Assembly: GCF_008801605.1 (NCBI RefSeq)
Contig: NZ_VZPJ01000007.1
Coordinates: forward strand, 1 to 64,000
Source of the DNA: Pseudomonas brassicacearum subsp. brassicacearum
GTDB lineage: Bacteria > Pseudomonadota > Gammaproteobacteria > Pseudomonadales > Pseudomonadaceae
Direction: 5' to 3'
Length of the DNA: 64,000 nt
Shown here: positions 44,035 to 52,917 of the stretch, in pieces
Position numbering within the stretch: the first letter of the stretch is position 1
Layout of the letters: each line of letters starts with the position of its first letter
Translations under genes and position numbers: made by a program
Notes under the pieces: model-generated
The model's input: only the letters and a program-made list of their open reading frames with translations
The model's database searches: none
Told to the model about the DNA's origin: nothing

Positions 44035-44325
44035 GACTTCTCCCGCGGGATATTTTAAGTGTTTGGATGGCGGAAACAGCAGTGGTTGGCGTTGCGAGTC
44101 TCTTAAGGGAAAAGCACCCATGCCTACTGCCAGTGTATCGACCAAAGTCGTAGGCACTTGAGGCTTGCCATTTTGGCGCGGGATGATCGGTAGACGGCGC
44201 AGGCGCGATTGCAGCCGGCGTCACTAGTCTGGAAGATAACGTGGTTTGCCCTGCGCCTTCGCCCTGGGGTTCAAGGCACCCTCGTGCAGCAATCCTCATC
44301 GTCTTTAATGTATTAACGAGGCCCT

Positions 44326-45369
44326 ATGCCAAGCGCATTCGAGAGCGTACTCAAAAACAAGAACATGGCTTATCGACCGCTCGGCGCGGCGCCCGCCAGC
44401 CAGGCGCCGATCCGCGTCGCGTTTGTATTGATGGACAACTTCTCGATGATGTCTTTCACCGGTGCGGTGGATGCGCTGGTGACCGCCAACCTGATGAGCG
44501 ACATGCCCCTCTACGAGGTGCTGACGGTGGGGGTTTCAGGTGGGCAAGTCACGAGCGACCTGGGCATTGTCATCTCGACCGACATCGAACTGGCGCAGAT
44601 GCCGGAAAACCAGGACGTGCTGATCGTCGCCGGGGGCTTTCGCGTGAAGTTGCAAGGCCATCCCTTGCTGCGCCGCAAGCTGCGCGCCCATGCGGCGTCC
44701 GGGGCGATCCTGGGCGGGTTGTGGAACGGTGCCTTCTTCGTTGCCGATGCCAATCTGCTGGATGGTTTCGAATGCGCTGTCCACCCGGAAAGCCGCGCCA
44801 TGATGGCGGAGGTGTTTCCCCACGTGAAGGTGTCCAGCCGGGCCTATGTGGTTGATCGGGAACGGGTCAGTTGCGCGGGCGCCAACAGTTCGCTGCGCAT
44901 GATGCTCCAATTGATTCGCCAGACGGGCGGGGCGGCGCTCGTGGGCGCCATCGAGGAAATTCTTCGCTGTGATGAGTCTGGCGATGATGCGACGGACTTG
45001 CCGCCGGTTTTCGTCGAGACCGACCCGACACTGCCGGAAAGCCTCAAGCTGGCTCTGGAACTGATGTGGCAAAACGTAGAAGAGCCGTTGACCATCGATG
45101 AGCTGGCGGCGTGCGTCAAGATTTCCAAGCGGCAGTTGGAGCGGCGGTTCTGCAGTTTTCTCGGTGCGACTCCCACACGCTATTACCTGGAACTGCGCTT
45201 GACGCGTGCCCGCCAGCTCATCCAGCAAACCAATCGATCCGTGACCGAAATCGCCGTGGCGACGGGCTTCGTCAGCTCCCCGCACTTCCAGCGTCGTTTC
45301 CGGGATTTTTTTGGTGTGCCACCTGGTAGCTATCGCTCGAAATCGGAGCGCAAACAAACCGTGCGATGA
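44326..45369 (+). CDS. GATase1-like/AraC regulator of the GbdR-CdhR-SouR type
   Basis: A 347-residue regulator: a DJ-1/class I glutamine amidotransferase-like domain (about 25-200) followed by an AraC double helix-turn-helix (about 250-340: IDELAACVKISKRQLERRFC, ATGFVSSPHFQRRFRDFFG). The nucleophile-elbow Cys is missing (GGLWNGAFFVADANLL), as expected for a sensory rather than enzymatic domain. In Pseudomonas this architecture controls betaine (GbdR), carnitine (CdhR) and sarcosine (SouR) catabolism, so a betaine-type inducer and control of the 24-42 kb genes is a strong guess. GAGG precedes the start. Confidence 0.83.
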   Translation: MPSAFESVLKNKNMAYRPLGAAPASQAPIRVAFVLMDNFSMMSFTGAVDALVTANLMSDMPLYEVLTVGVSGGQVTSDLGIVISTDIELAQMPENQDVLIVAGGFRVKLQGHPLLRRKLRAHAASGAILGGLWNGAFFVADANLLDGFECAVHPESRAMMAEVFPHVKVSSRAYVVDRERVSCAGANSSLRMMLQLIRQTGGAALVGAIEEILRCDESGDDATDLPPVFVETDPTLPESLKLALELMWQNVEEPLTIDELAACVKISKRQLERRFCSFLGATPTRYYLELRLTRARQLIQQTNRSVTEIAVATGFVSSPHFQRRFRDFFGVPPGSYRSKSERKQTVR

Positions 45370-45418
45370 AGACGCTGGCAAATCAGGGATGAGTTGTTAG
45401 GGTGGGGAGAGGGCGTTG

Positions 45419-45434
45419 CCGCGCTTTAGCGCGG
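45419..45434. terminator. Short GC hairpin between convergent genes
   Basis: CCGCGCT-TT-AGCGCGG, 50 bases after the GATase1/AraC gene and before the end of the convergent secreted-protein gene. The stem is perfect but no T-tract follows, so termination is uncertain. Confidence 0.35.
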
Positions 45435-45472
45435 GAGCTGCTCCTGCACAGCTTCCGCGCTGCGGACATAAA

Positions 45473-45886
45473 TCAGGTGTTATCGCCTGTCCGTGTTTCG
45501 GAGGGCAGGTCTTCAGTTTGCTTCGCTGCTTGCGAAGCGGTCAGGGTTGTGTCCTTGCAGAGCACTTTTCCAACTTCGTCGGCTATCGAGCCATCGACGA
45601 TTCGCCCTTCCATCTGGTCGAACTGAGCTTTTTCCACCCCTGAAAGGCTGTTGTACATCCCCATGTGCCGAACATTGCGGGTGGCGCAGTCGAGTTCAAG
45701 CTTTGTGTAGTTGGTGAAGTAAGCGCCCGATCTTTGTATGGTGGCCTGGATGGCTGGACCGTCGTCGACAAACGAAACGATGGAGTACACCGCATCCGAA
45801 TCATCGTAGAGGTACTTGATGTTCTGGACGTCCGCGGCCGCACTGCACGCAATAGAGAGTAACGCGAGGGATATAACGATTTTCAT
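45473..45886 (-). CDS. Small secreted protein of unknown function
   Basis: 137 residues. A clear signal peptide (MKIVISLALLSIACSAAADV) predicts a periplasmic or secreted product of about 118 residues with two cysteines that could pair (DCATRN and VGKVLCKD). The start at 45886 has GGAAGAAAG upstream. The motif KYLYDDSDAVYSIVSFVDDG and the arrangement resemble small Pseudomonas periplasmic proteins of unknown role. It is monocistronic. Confidence 0.65.
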   Translation of the reverse strand: MKIVISLALLSIACSAAADVQNIKYLYDDSDAVYSIVSFVDDGPAIQATIQRSGAYFTNYTKLELDCATRNVRHMGMYNSLSGVEKAQFDQMEGRIVDGSIADEVGKVLCKDTTLTASQAAKQTEDLPSETRTGDNT

Positions 45887-46267
45887 GCTTTCTTCCGTGA
45901 ATAAGCAAGTCAGGAGAATTAGTGGCAAAGTGAAATCATTTTGCCTTGGCGCGTGCATTGAGTCAATTTGCGTTGGTTAGTATCCGACGACCATTGGTCA
46001 GAAACGAGATCGTTTCGGGAACTTTATAGATCGACCTGGCTCGTGGCAACAGAGGAACGCATTTGAGGCGGCCCAGTGAATCTCTCCAAATACGCCACCC
46101 TCCATTATCAAAGCCTGAATTATTCAGGTTGGCTGATTTTTTTTAGATGTTTTTCGCCTGAAATACGTCATTGATCATGGATTCAGGACTTTCGAATCTT
46201 TCTTCGCTTATTGCGCAAGATAACCCTTGTGGGGGCTGGCTCACTCCCACAAGGGGGCACGGTTGCT
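45887..46267. other. Intergenic region with one REP-like hairpin
   Basis: 381 bases without a supported gene. The left part is AT-rich and probably holds the promoter of the secreted-protein gene. At 46224-46255 CCCTTGTGGG ... CCCACAAGGG forms a ten-base perfect hairpin, a degenerate REP that could end the pirin transcript. Nothing else was recognised. Confidence 0.6.
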
Positions 46268-46990
46268 TCACGGCATCTGTGGCAGTTCCTGCGGCCGCAG
46301 ATCGAACACCAGCACTTCGGCATCCTGGCCGTTACTGAAGGTCAGGACCTGCTCCTCGCGCACCCGCACGCCATCACCTTCCTGTAACGGTATGCCGTTG
46401 AGCTCGACAGCGCCTCGTGCCACGTGCACGTAGGCATAGCGATCCGGGGCCAGGGTCAAGGTGGCGCTTTCCTGGCCATCGAACAACCCGGCGTAGACCC
46501 GTGCATTCTGGTGCACTTGGAGCGAGCCGTCGGCGCCGTCGGGGGAGATGATCAATTGCAGGCGACCGCGTTTCTGCTCGCTGCTGAAATGCTCCTGTTG
46601 GTAGCGTGGTGTGGCACCGCTGACGTTGGGCACGATCCAGATCTGCAGGAAGTGCACCAGCTCGTCCGCGCTATGGTTGAACTCGCTGTGGGCCACGCCG
46701 CTGCCGGCGCTCATCAACTGCACGTCACCCGGGCGAATGACCGAGCCTGTGCCCAGGGTGTCCTTGTGTTCCAGCGCCCCTTCGAGCACATAGGAAAAGA
46801 TCTCCATGTCCCGGTGGGGATGCTGGCCGAAACCCTTGGCGGCGGCGACCCGGTCATCGTTGATGACCAACAGGTCGGAGAAGCCCTGTTCGTTGAGGTC
46901 ACGGTAGTTGGCGAACGAGAAGGTGTGGAACGAGGTCAGCCAGCCGTGGCGGGCAATGCCGCGATCCGAAGCTTTGCGAAGGGTCAGCAT
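46268..46990 (-). CDS. Pirin-family bicupin protein (YhhW-like)
   Basis: A 240-residue pirin. The metal-binding residues of the N-terminal cupin are visible in FGQHPHRDMEIFSYVLEGAL and GSGVAHSEFNHS (two His of HPHRD, His in VAHSE, plus a nearby Glu). The C-terminal cupin lacks them. YhhW-type pirins can show quercetinase activity, but the physiological role is unclear. The ATG at 46990 follows AGGAG with good spacing. Confidence 0.85.
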   Translation of the reverse strand: MLTLRKASDRGIARHGWLTSFHTFSFANYRDLNEQGFSDLLVINDDRVAAAKGFGQHPHRDMEIFSYVLEGALEHKDTLGTGSVIRPGDVQLMSAGSGVAHSEFNHSADELVHFLQIWIVPNVSGATPRYQQEHFSSEQKRGRLQLIISPDGADGSLQVHQNARVYAGLFDGQESATLTLAPDRYAYVHVARGAVELNGIPLQEGDGVRVREEQVLTFSNGQDAEVLVFDLRPQELPQMP

Positions 46991-47178
46991 GATCAATTCT
47001 CCTGATGTCTGTGGGCGACGGCTGGGCCGTTCGCCGGGTTCAGAAGAAGGTTAATGGTTATCCATATGTTCAATAAGTAGGTGAAAAACGAAAGACTGTC
47101 CGTTTTGGGTGGACAATAGACAACCCTACCGGCAGATGCTTCGCTTCGACATAATGCTGAGACTTTGAAGCTATAAAA

Positions 47179-47271
47179 CCTGTGGGAGCGAGCCTGCTCG
47201 CGATAGCGTCGGTCCAGCTTGCGCTTGTGTTGACTGATTGTCCGCTATCGCGAGCAGGCTCGCTCCCACAT
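47179..47271. repeat. REPIN (inverted REP doublet)
   Basis: CCTGTGGGAGCGAGCCTG ... CAGGCTCGCTCCCACATG with a spacer near 45 bases. It occupies the region upstream of the GlxA-type regulator and explains most of the 320-base gap between it and the pirin gene. Confidence 0.88.
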
Positions 47272-47310
47272 GGGACATTTACAAGTTCTGGATTTTTTGG
47301 CGTATCCCCG

Positions 47311-48261
47311 ATGAAAACCGTTGCAATGGTGCTGTTCCCGGATTTTTTGCTGCTCGACATGGCCGGGCCTATGGAGGTGTTTTCCATCGCCAATCGCTAC
47401 CTCGCAGGGGACCTGCGTTATCAATTGCTGACCCTGGGAACCGAGCGCGGGGCATTGCGGGCGTCCAACGGCGTGATGGTCCAGGCCGATATCCATATCG
47501 ACCAGGCATGGGCGGCTTATGACGTGTTGCTGGTGCCGGGCGGGCCGGGGGCCTATAACGACCAGCATCCGGGGCTGCACATCTGGTTGCGGGCCGCGGC
47601 ACAACGGGCTACGCGCTACGGCTCCATCTGCACCGGGGCCTTTGTGCTCGGTGAGGCGGGCTTGCTCGACGATTATCACGTCACCACCCACTGGCATTAC
47701 ACCGACCGCCTGATACAACGTTTCCCCAAGGCGCTGGTGGAAACCGACAAGATCTTCCTGCAGGACCGGCGCCTGATCACCTCCGGCGGCGTCACCGCCG
47801 GGATCGACCTGGCCCTTTCCATCGTCGCTCAGGACCACGGTCGCAAAGTTGCGTTGGACGTGGCCAAGGTGTTGTTGGTGGTGATGAAACGCCAGGGTGG
47901 ACAGGCGCAGTTCAGCCCCTCGGTGGCGGCGGTGTCGACGCAGGAGTCGGCCATTACCCGCGTGCAGAATCATGTGATGGAACATCTGGATGAACCCTTC
48001 ACCATCGAGCGCATGGCCGCGTTGGCCGCCATGAGCGCGCGGCATTTCGCCCGGGTCTTCGCCCGTGAGGTGAAGATGACACCCATGGAGTTCCTGCAGG
48101 GCGCGCGCATCGACCGGGCGCGTCAATTGCTGGAAACCACCGACCTGCCGCTCAAGACCGTGGCGTTTCGCAGTGGCTTCGGCAGCGTGCGGCACATGCG
48201 CTTTTTGTTCGGTGAAAAGCTCGGCCTGACCCCGGTGCAGTATCGCCAGCAGTTCAGTTGA
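47311..48261 (+). CDS. GlxA-family regulator (DJ-1/PfpI domain plus AraC HTH)
   Basis: A 316-residue protein. The DJ-1/PfpI-like domain (about 1-185) retains the elbow Cys (GSICTGAFVLGEAGLL) and HWHYTDRLIQRFP. The AraC double HTH (about 215-310) reads AALAAMSARHFARVFAREVK and AFRSGFGSVRHMRFLFGEKL. Subgroup FtrA/GlxA. The start at 47311 (MKTVAMVLFPDFLLLDMAGP) is at the domain boundary; the longer frame runs into the REPIN. The target is unknown. Confidence 0.82.
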   Translation: MKTVAMVLFPDFLLLDMAGPMEVFSIANRYLAGDLRYQLLTLGTERGALRASNGVMVQADIHIDQAWAAYDVLLVPGGPGAYNDQHPGLHIWLRAAAQRATRYGSICTGAFVLGEAGLLDDYHVTTHWHYTDRLIQRFPKALVETDKIFLQDRRLITSGGVTAGIDLALSIVAQDHGRKVALDVAKVLLVVMKRQGGQAQFSPSVAAVSTQESAITRVQNHVMEHLDEPFTIERMAALAAMSARHFARVFAREVKMTPMEFLQGARIDRARQLLETTDLPLKTVAFRSGFGSVRHMRFLFGEKLGLTPVQYRQQFS

Positions 48262-48444
48262 GCCATCGGTGTCCGTCCAGGGCACCGTGATGTCCGTGGC
48301 GCTCCCTGTGCCAGCATTGTCCTGAGGCCTGCGCCTGCCAAGATAACGGCGAACCCTTTGGAAAGGATGCGCAGGAGCCAGGGCAGACGTGGTCGGTGAT
48401 CCGCACGCTGACGCCCGCACCGGTTATCCGGCGCTGGATCGCCC

Positions 48445-49932
48445 ATGAACAGTTACGTCAAACCCGATAGCGAGCCGGCGGTGGGCTTCGGTCCGTTCGC
48501 CTTCTACCGGCAGCAGCGGCTGGTCACCCGTGACGGCCAGCCCCTTGCGCTGGGCGGCCGTGCCCTGGACGTCCTGCAGGTGCTGGTGGAACACGCCGGC
48601 CACTACGTCAGCAAGCAAACACTCATCGCCCACGTCTGGCCAGACAGCGTCGTGGAGGCCATCAACCTGCGGGTGCACATCGCGGCGCTGCGGCGGGCCT
48701 TCGGTGACGGGCGGGGCGGCGCTCGCTATATCCTCAATCATCCTCGACAAGGTTATTGCCTTGCGCTGCCCCTGGTGGCGCAGGAGCGCGTTGAGTCGCC
48801 TTTCAGCCCCCAAACCGAGCGGCACAATCTGCCCGCGCGCTTGAGCCCGGTGGTGGGTCGCGACAAATTCCTGGGACGGTTACTGGCGCAAGTGCCCCGT
48901 CAAGCCGTGACCACCGTGACCGGCCCCGGCGGGGTCGGCAAGACCACCGTGGTGTTGCGGGTGGCGGAGCTGCTGCTCGAACACTTTGAGGACGGTGCCT
49001 GGTTTGTTGACCTGGCGGCCGCCAGCGATCCCTCACAAGTGGTGGCGCAAGTGGCCGGCGTGCTGGGCGTGGAGCAGGGTGCTTTGGCCCGCTGCCTCGA
49101 ACCCTGTCGGATGTTGCTGGTGCTCGACGGTTGCGAGCATCTGCTCGACGCTTGTAGGGAGCTGGTCCAGGCAGTGGCTGCGGCGCCTGGGGTGTCGCTG
49201 CTGCTCAGCAGTCGCGAACCCTTGGACTTGCCGGATGAAAGGATTGTGTCACTGCCGGGCCTGGCCGTGGCGTCGCCCCTGGAACCGGAGCACCAGATCG
49301 AGGCATGCCCGGCGGTGCAGTTGCTGATGGAACGGGTTGGTGCCCGGCAGGAGGGTTTCAAGCCGGGTGGCCGCGACTGGCCGACGCTCGCACAGATCTG
49401 CCAGCGCCTGGACGGATTGCCGCTGGCGTTGGAACTGGCGGCGGCCCAGGTCGATGCCTTGGGAGTGGCTGGCGTCCTGGAACAACTGGATCACGGTTTA
49501 TCACTCTTGAGCCATGGGCGGCGTACGGCGGTGGCCCGGCACCGCAGCCTGGAGGCGGTGTTGGACTCGAGTTTCGAGCGTTTGAGCGCTGACGAACAAA
49601 CCGCATTCCGGCGCCTGGCGGTGTTCGAGGGGCCGTTTACGCTCAAGGCGGCGCTGGCCGTGATCAGTTGCGCTGAACTGAGTGTCGGGCAATTACCCTC
49701 GCTGCTGTCGCGGCTGGTGAGCGTGTCACTGCTGATGGTCGAACCGCTTGCCGAAGGGGGGCGCTTCCATCTGCTCCACACCACTCGCGCCTATGCCATG
49801 GACAAACTGCGGCGCAGTGGTCAGTGGCCTGTGTTTCATCGGCGTTACGTGCTGCAAGGTGCCTGGGGAGTCCGGCGTTCAAGGCCCCAACCGTCAAGTC
49901 AGCGCCTGGAGCAGCACGCTGGCGTCCAATAG
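48445..49932 (+). CDS. Winged-helix/STAND ATPase transcriptional regulator (short form, no TPR domain)
   Basis: A 495-residue regulator. An OmpR/CadC-type winged helix (about 12-108, with GRALDVLQVLVEHAGHYVSK, NLRVHIAALRRAFGDGRGG) precedes an NB-ARC/AAA-like NTPase: P-loop VTGPGGVGKTTVVL, Walker-B-like MLLVLDGCEHLLDAC, sensor LSSREPLD and LDGLPLALELAAAQ. It stops after the ATPase region, without the helical repeat arm seen in the convergent relative at 49894-52683, so it may be C-terminally shortened. The last 39 bases overlap that gene tail to tail. Confidence 0.8.
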   Translation: MNSYVKPDSEPAVGFGPFAFYRQQRLVTRDGQPLALGGRALDVLQVLVEHAGHYVSKQTLIAHVWPDSVVEAINLRVHIAALRRAFGDGRGGARYILNHPRQGYCLALPLVAQERVESPFSPQTERHNLPARLSPVVGRDKFLGRLLAQVPRQAVTTVTGPGGVGKTTVVLRVAELLLEHFEDGAWFVDLAAASDPSQVVAQVAGVLGVEQGALARCLEPCRMLLVLDGCEHLLDACRELVQAVAAAPGVSLLLSSREPLDLPDERIVSLPGLAVASPLEPEHQIEACPAVQLLMERVGARQEGFKPGGRDWPTLAQICQRLDGLPLALELAAAQVDALGVAGVLEQLDHGLSLLSHGRRTAVARHRSLEAVLDSSFERLSADEQTAFRRLAVFEGPFTLKAALAVISCAELSVGQLPSLLSRLVSVSLLMVEPLAEGGRFHLLHTTRAYAMDKLRRSGQWPVFHRRYVLQGAWGVRRSRPQPSSQRLEQHAGVQ

Positions 49933-52683
49933 GTCGGGGGTCTCGAAACCTTCGGTGAAGCGTCGATAGACGGGGCCGAGCAGTGCCTGCGCGGCATGCG
50001 CCTGCCCTTGGCGCTGCCACAAACGGGCCAGGGACGTGGCGCTGCGCAGTTCCCAGGCCAGGGCTTGGTGACGACGTGCCACGGCCAAGGCGGCCAGCAG
50101 TTGCGCTTCGGCGGCTTCTTCCAGGGACGGTTCATTGCGCGCCAGCAAGGTCTCGGCACCGGCCCGCAGGATCTCCGCCGAACACCAGCCCGCGGCACCG
50201 CTGCGGGCCCGTTCGATTTGCACCGGGCTGACGAAGTCGCTGCGCAGGGTGACGGCGATGTCCTGGATCAACCCGTTTGTCGGGCGTGTTGCCAGGGGCT
50301 GATCGTCGAATGCGTGGTCGTAATGGCAAGCCCAGTCATGGAACAGCATCACCGAATGTTTCTTGGCCTGCTGCTTCAACAGGTCGAGCCTTTTCCTGGC
50401 AGTCGAATGATCGCCGGTGTAGTGGGCGATCACGCAACCGGCCAGCGCCAAGGTGTAGCAGATCGAAATACCGTGGTTGATCTGCACGGCGATCTGCAGC
50501 GCCAGGTTGGCGGTACGCTGGGCTTTCTCGGCAAAACCTTGCAGCCAGAGGATGCGCGCCAGAACCGTCAGCGCGGCCACGCTCTGATCGTATTGCACGC
50601 CGAAGCCGTGGCTGAAGCGGCTGAGGTGACCGCTCTGGGCCAGGCGCTGGATCACCTGTTCGGCTTCGCGCCGCGCCGCGCGCTGGTCGCCGGTGAAATG
50701 CAACGCCAGCACCCGCAGGCGTTGGGTGCTCAAGGACAGGGTCGGGTCGCCCTGCAAGCCCAACCGGTCGAAATCCCGGCTGTGTGCCAAGGCCTGTTGG
50801 TAGTAACCGCAACTGAGGTCGACGGTCATTTGCCCGGACACGGCCCGCAGCTCGCTGGCCAGGTCCTGGCATTGCCGGGCCAGTTGCCGGGCCGTGGCGA
50901 AGGCTCGAACAGTGGCCGGCGTGCCGCCCTCGGTGTGGTAGTTGAAACTGGCATGGGCCAGCTCCAGGGCCAGGGTCAAGCGCGGGCATGGCGCGGGGCT
51001 GGCCCGCAACAATTGCAGTGCTTTGTTGACGTAGAGGCCGTGTTCCTTGAGCAGCGACAGTTCCTGCCAGAGGGGCAGGGTACGGGCGGTCAGGCGGATC
51101 GCTACGGCGTGTGAACCCTGCGGGCCCAAGCCTCGGTCGAGCGCCGCGCGGATGTCGTCGCGATAGTCGGCATAGCGGGCGATCCACAGTCGGGTGGGGG
51201 TGTTTTCCCAATCGTTTTCCGCTTGTCCCATGAGCGCCAGGCAGCGTTCGGCGTGGCGCTCCTGGCTGACCGCCAGCTCCCCGGCTTCGGCCAGTTGTTC
51301 CAAGGCATAGCGGCGGGTGGTGTCCAGCAGGCGATAGCGCACCTCTTCATCGCCGATCTCTACATTGAGCAACGATTTGGCGACCAACTGGCTGACCGAC
51401 ACCAGCACCTGTTCGGGCGCGACATGCTTGCCGACGATCACCGCGGCGGCCGAGGCCAGGTTGAAACTGCCCATGAACACCGCCAGCCGCCGCAGGCAGG
51501 TCTGTTCGCAGGCCGTGAGCAACGCGAAGCTCCAGTCCAGCGTGGCGCGCAGTGTTTGCTGGCGCGGTGCGGCGTCGGAGTCGTTGTGAAGCAGGGCGAC
51601 GCTGTCTTGCAGTTGCCGGTGAAGCTCCTCCAGGGTGAAACGGCCGATTTGCGCGGCAGCCAGCTCGATGGCCAGGGGAATGCCGTCCAGCCGTTGGCAG
51701 ATGTCGACCACCAACGGCACCTCGCGGTCGCTCAGTTCGAAGTCGTCACGGCTGGCCATCGCCCGTTCGGCAAACAGTTGCAGCGCCGGGTATTCCAGGG
51801 CGGGGTAGCCCTCGATGGGCATTTCCCGGGGCGGGAACGCCAGGGCGTCCAGGCGCTGCACGTGTTCGCCTTCGGCGCGCAGGCCTTCGCGGCTGGTGGC
51901 CAGGATGTGCAGGTGGGGTGCGCCGCGCAGCAGGGTTTCGCTGAGCAGGGCGATGGCGTCGATCAGGTGCTCGCAGTTGTCGATCACCAGCAGCAGATGC
52001 CGCTCCTTGAGCTGCCGGGCGATGGCGTCCAGCGGATCACCGTCCTGCAGTGGCAGGTCGAGCAAGGCGCACAGGTTGGGGGCGATCATGGCCGCGTCGT
52101 TGAGCGATGCCAGGTCCAGCAGATGCGTGCCGTCACGGTACTGGCCGATCAGCCGTTCAGCGACCCGCAGGGCAACGGTGGTCTTGCCGATGCCGCCGGT
52201 ACCGACCAGGGTAATGAAGCGTTTTCTCGGTAGCTGGGCCACCAGGTTTTCCACCAGGGCCTGGCGCCCGATCATGCGCGTGCGTTGCAGAGGCAGGTTG
52301 CGCGTCAAGGACGGATGAGGGATGTGCGCCCATTGGTCGAACGGCTCGAATGACAGCGGCGCGACAAAACTGTAGCCGCGCTGCGCCACGGTGACGATGT
52401 AGCGCTGCCCGGCCTGGCCATCCCCGAGGGCCTTGCGCAGTGCCGCGACGTGCACGCGCAGGTTGGTGTCTTCCACCACGCTCCTGGGCCAGACCCGGGC
52501 GATCAGTTGCTGCTTGCTCACCACCTCGCCGGCGTGCTCGAGCAACACCAGCAGAATCTCCACGGCCCGCCGTCCCAGGCGCAACGGTTGCCCACCCTCG
52601 AGCACCAGGCGTTGGCGAGGATGGACTCGGTAAGGGCCGAAATGCACCGTCTGTTCGACGGGCAGGCTGAGGTATTGGCTCAT
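49894..52683 (-). CDS. Winged-helix/STAND ATPase transcriptional regulator with helical repeat arm
   Basis: A 929-residue regulator. A winged helix (about 12-105: GRRAVEILLVLLEHAGEVVS, NLRVHVAALRKALGDGQAG) is followed by an NTPase with LVGTGGIGKTTVALRVAERL, HLLLVIDNCEHLIDA, ATSREGLRAEG and LDGIPLAIELAAAQIG. About 380 C-terminal residues of TPR/MalT-like helices follow. STAND proteins are ATP-driven switches that assemble on an inducer. The start is ATG 52683 (MSQYLSLPVEQT). It is divergent from the alpha/beta hydrolase operon, its most likely target, and a paralogue of the convergent gene at 48445. Confidence 0.83.
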   Translation of the reverse strand: MSQYLSLPVEQTVHFGPYRVHPRQRLVLEGGQPLRLGRRAVEILLVLLEHAGEVVSKQQLIARVWPRSVVEDTNLRVHVAALRKALGDGQAGQRYIVTVAQRGYSFVAPLSFEPFDQWAHIPHPSLTRNLPLQRTRMIGRQALVENLVAQLPRKRFITLVGTGGIGKTTVALRVAERLIGQYRDGTHLLDLASLNDAAMIAPNLCALLDLPLQDGDPLDAIARQLKERHLLLVIDNCEHLIDAIALLSETLLRGAPHLHILATSREGLRAEGEHVQRLDALAFPPREMPIEGYPALEYPALQLFAERAMASRDDFELSDREVPLVVDICQRLDGIPLAIELAAAQIGRFTLEELHRQLQDSVALLHNDSDAAPRQQTLRATLDWSFALLTACEQTCLRRLAVFMGSFNLASAAAVIVGKHVAPEQVLVSVSQLVAKSLLNVEIGDEEVRYRLLDTTRRYALEQLAEAGELAVSQERHAERCLALMGQAENDWENTPTRLWIARYADYRDDIRAALDRGLGPQGSHAVAIRLTARTLPLWQELSLLKEHGLYVNKALQLLRASPAPCPRLTLALELAHASFNYHTEGGTPATVRAFATARQLARQCQDLASELRAVSGQMTVDLSCGYYQQALAHSRDFDRLGLQGDPTLSLSTQRLRVLALHFTGDQRAARREAEQVIQRLAQSGHLSRFSHGFGVQYDQSVAALTVLARILWLQGFAEKAQRTANLALQIAVQINHGISICYTLALAGCVIAHYTGDHSTARKRLDLLKQQAKKHSVMLFHDWACHYDHAFDDQPLATRPTNGLIQDIAVTLRSDFVSPVQIERARSGAAGWCSAEILRAGAETLLARNEPSLEEAAEAQLLAALAVARRHQALAWELRSATSLARLWQRQGQAHAAQALLGPVYRRFTEGFETPDLLDASVLLQALT

Positions 52684-52917
52684 GTTGCTCTCAATGTTCT
52701 GGTCCCGGTGCCTGGGCTTTACCCGAGCATATTCCTCAGGTTTTGCTTCAAGCGCAACGGCGCAGGCTCTACTCCCTGCCTTCCAGGCGCCGGACCCTGT
52801 GGCGAGGGAGCGGGCTTTTAACACGCCGGTTCCGAAAAAATTAACAACGTTTAACTCACGCAGGTGCCCCCCATGGCCGGACCATAAAGCGATCCACCCA
52901 CCTCAAGGAGTCACGTC

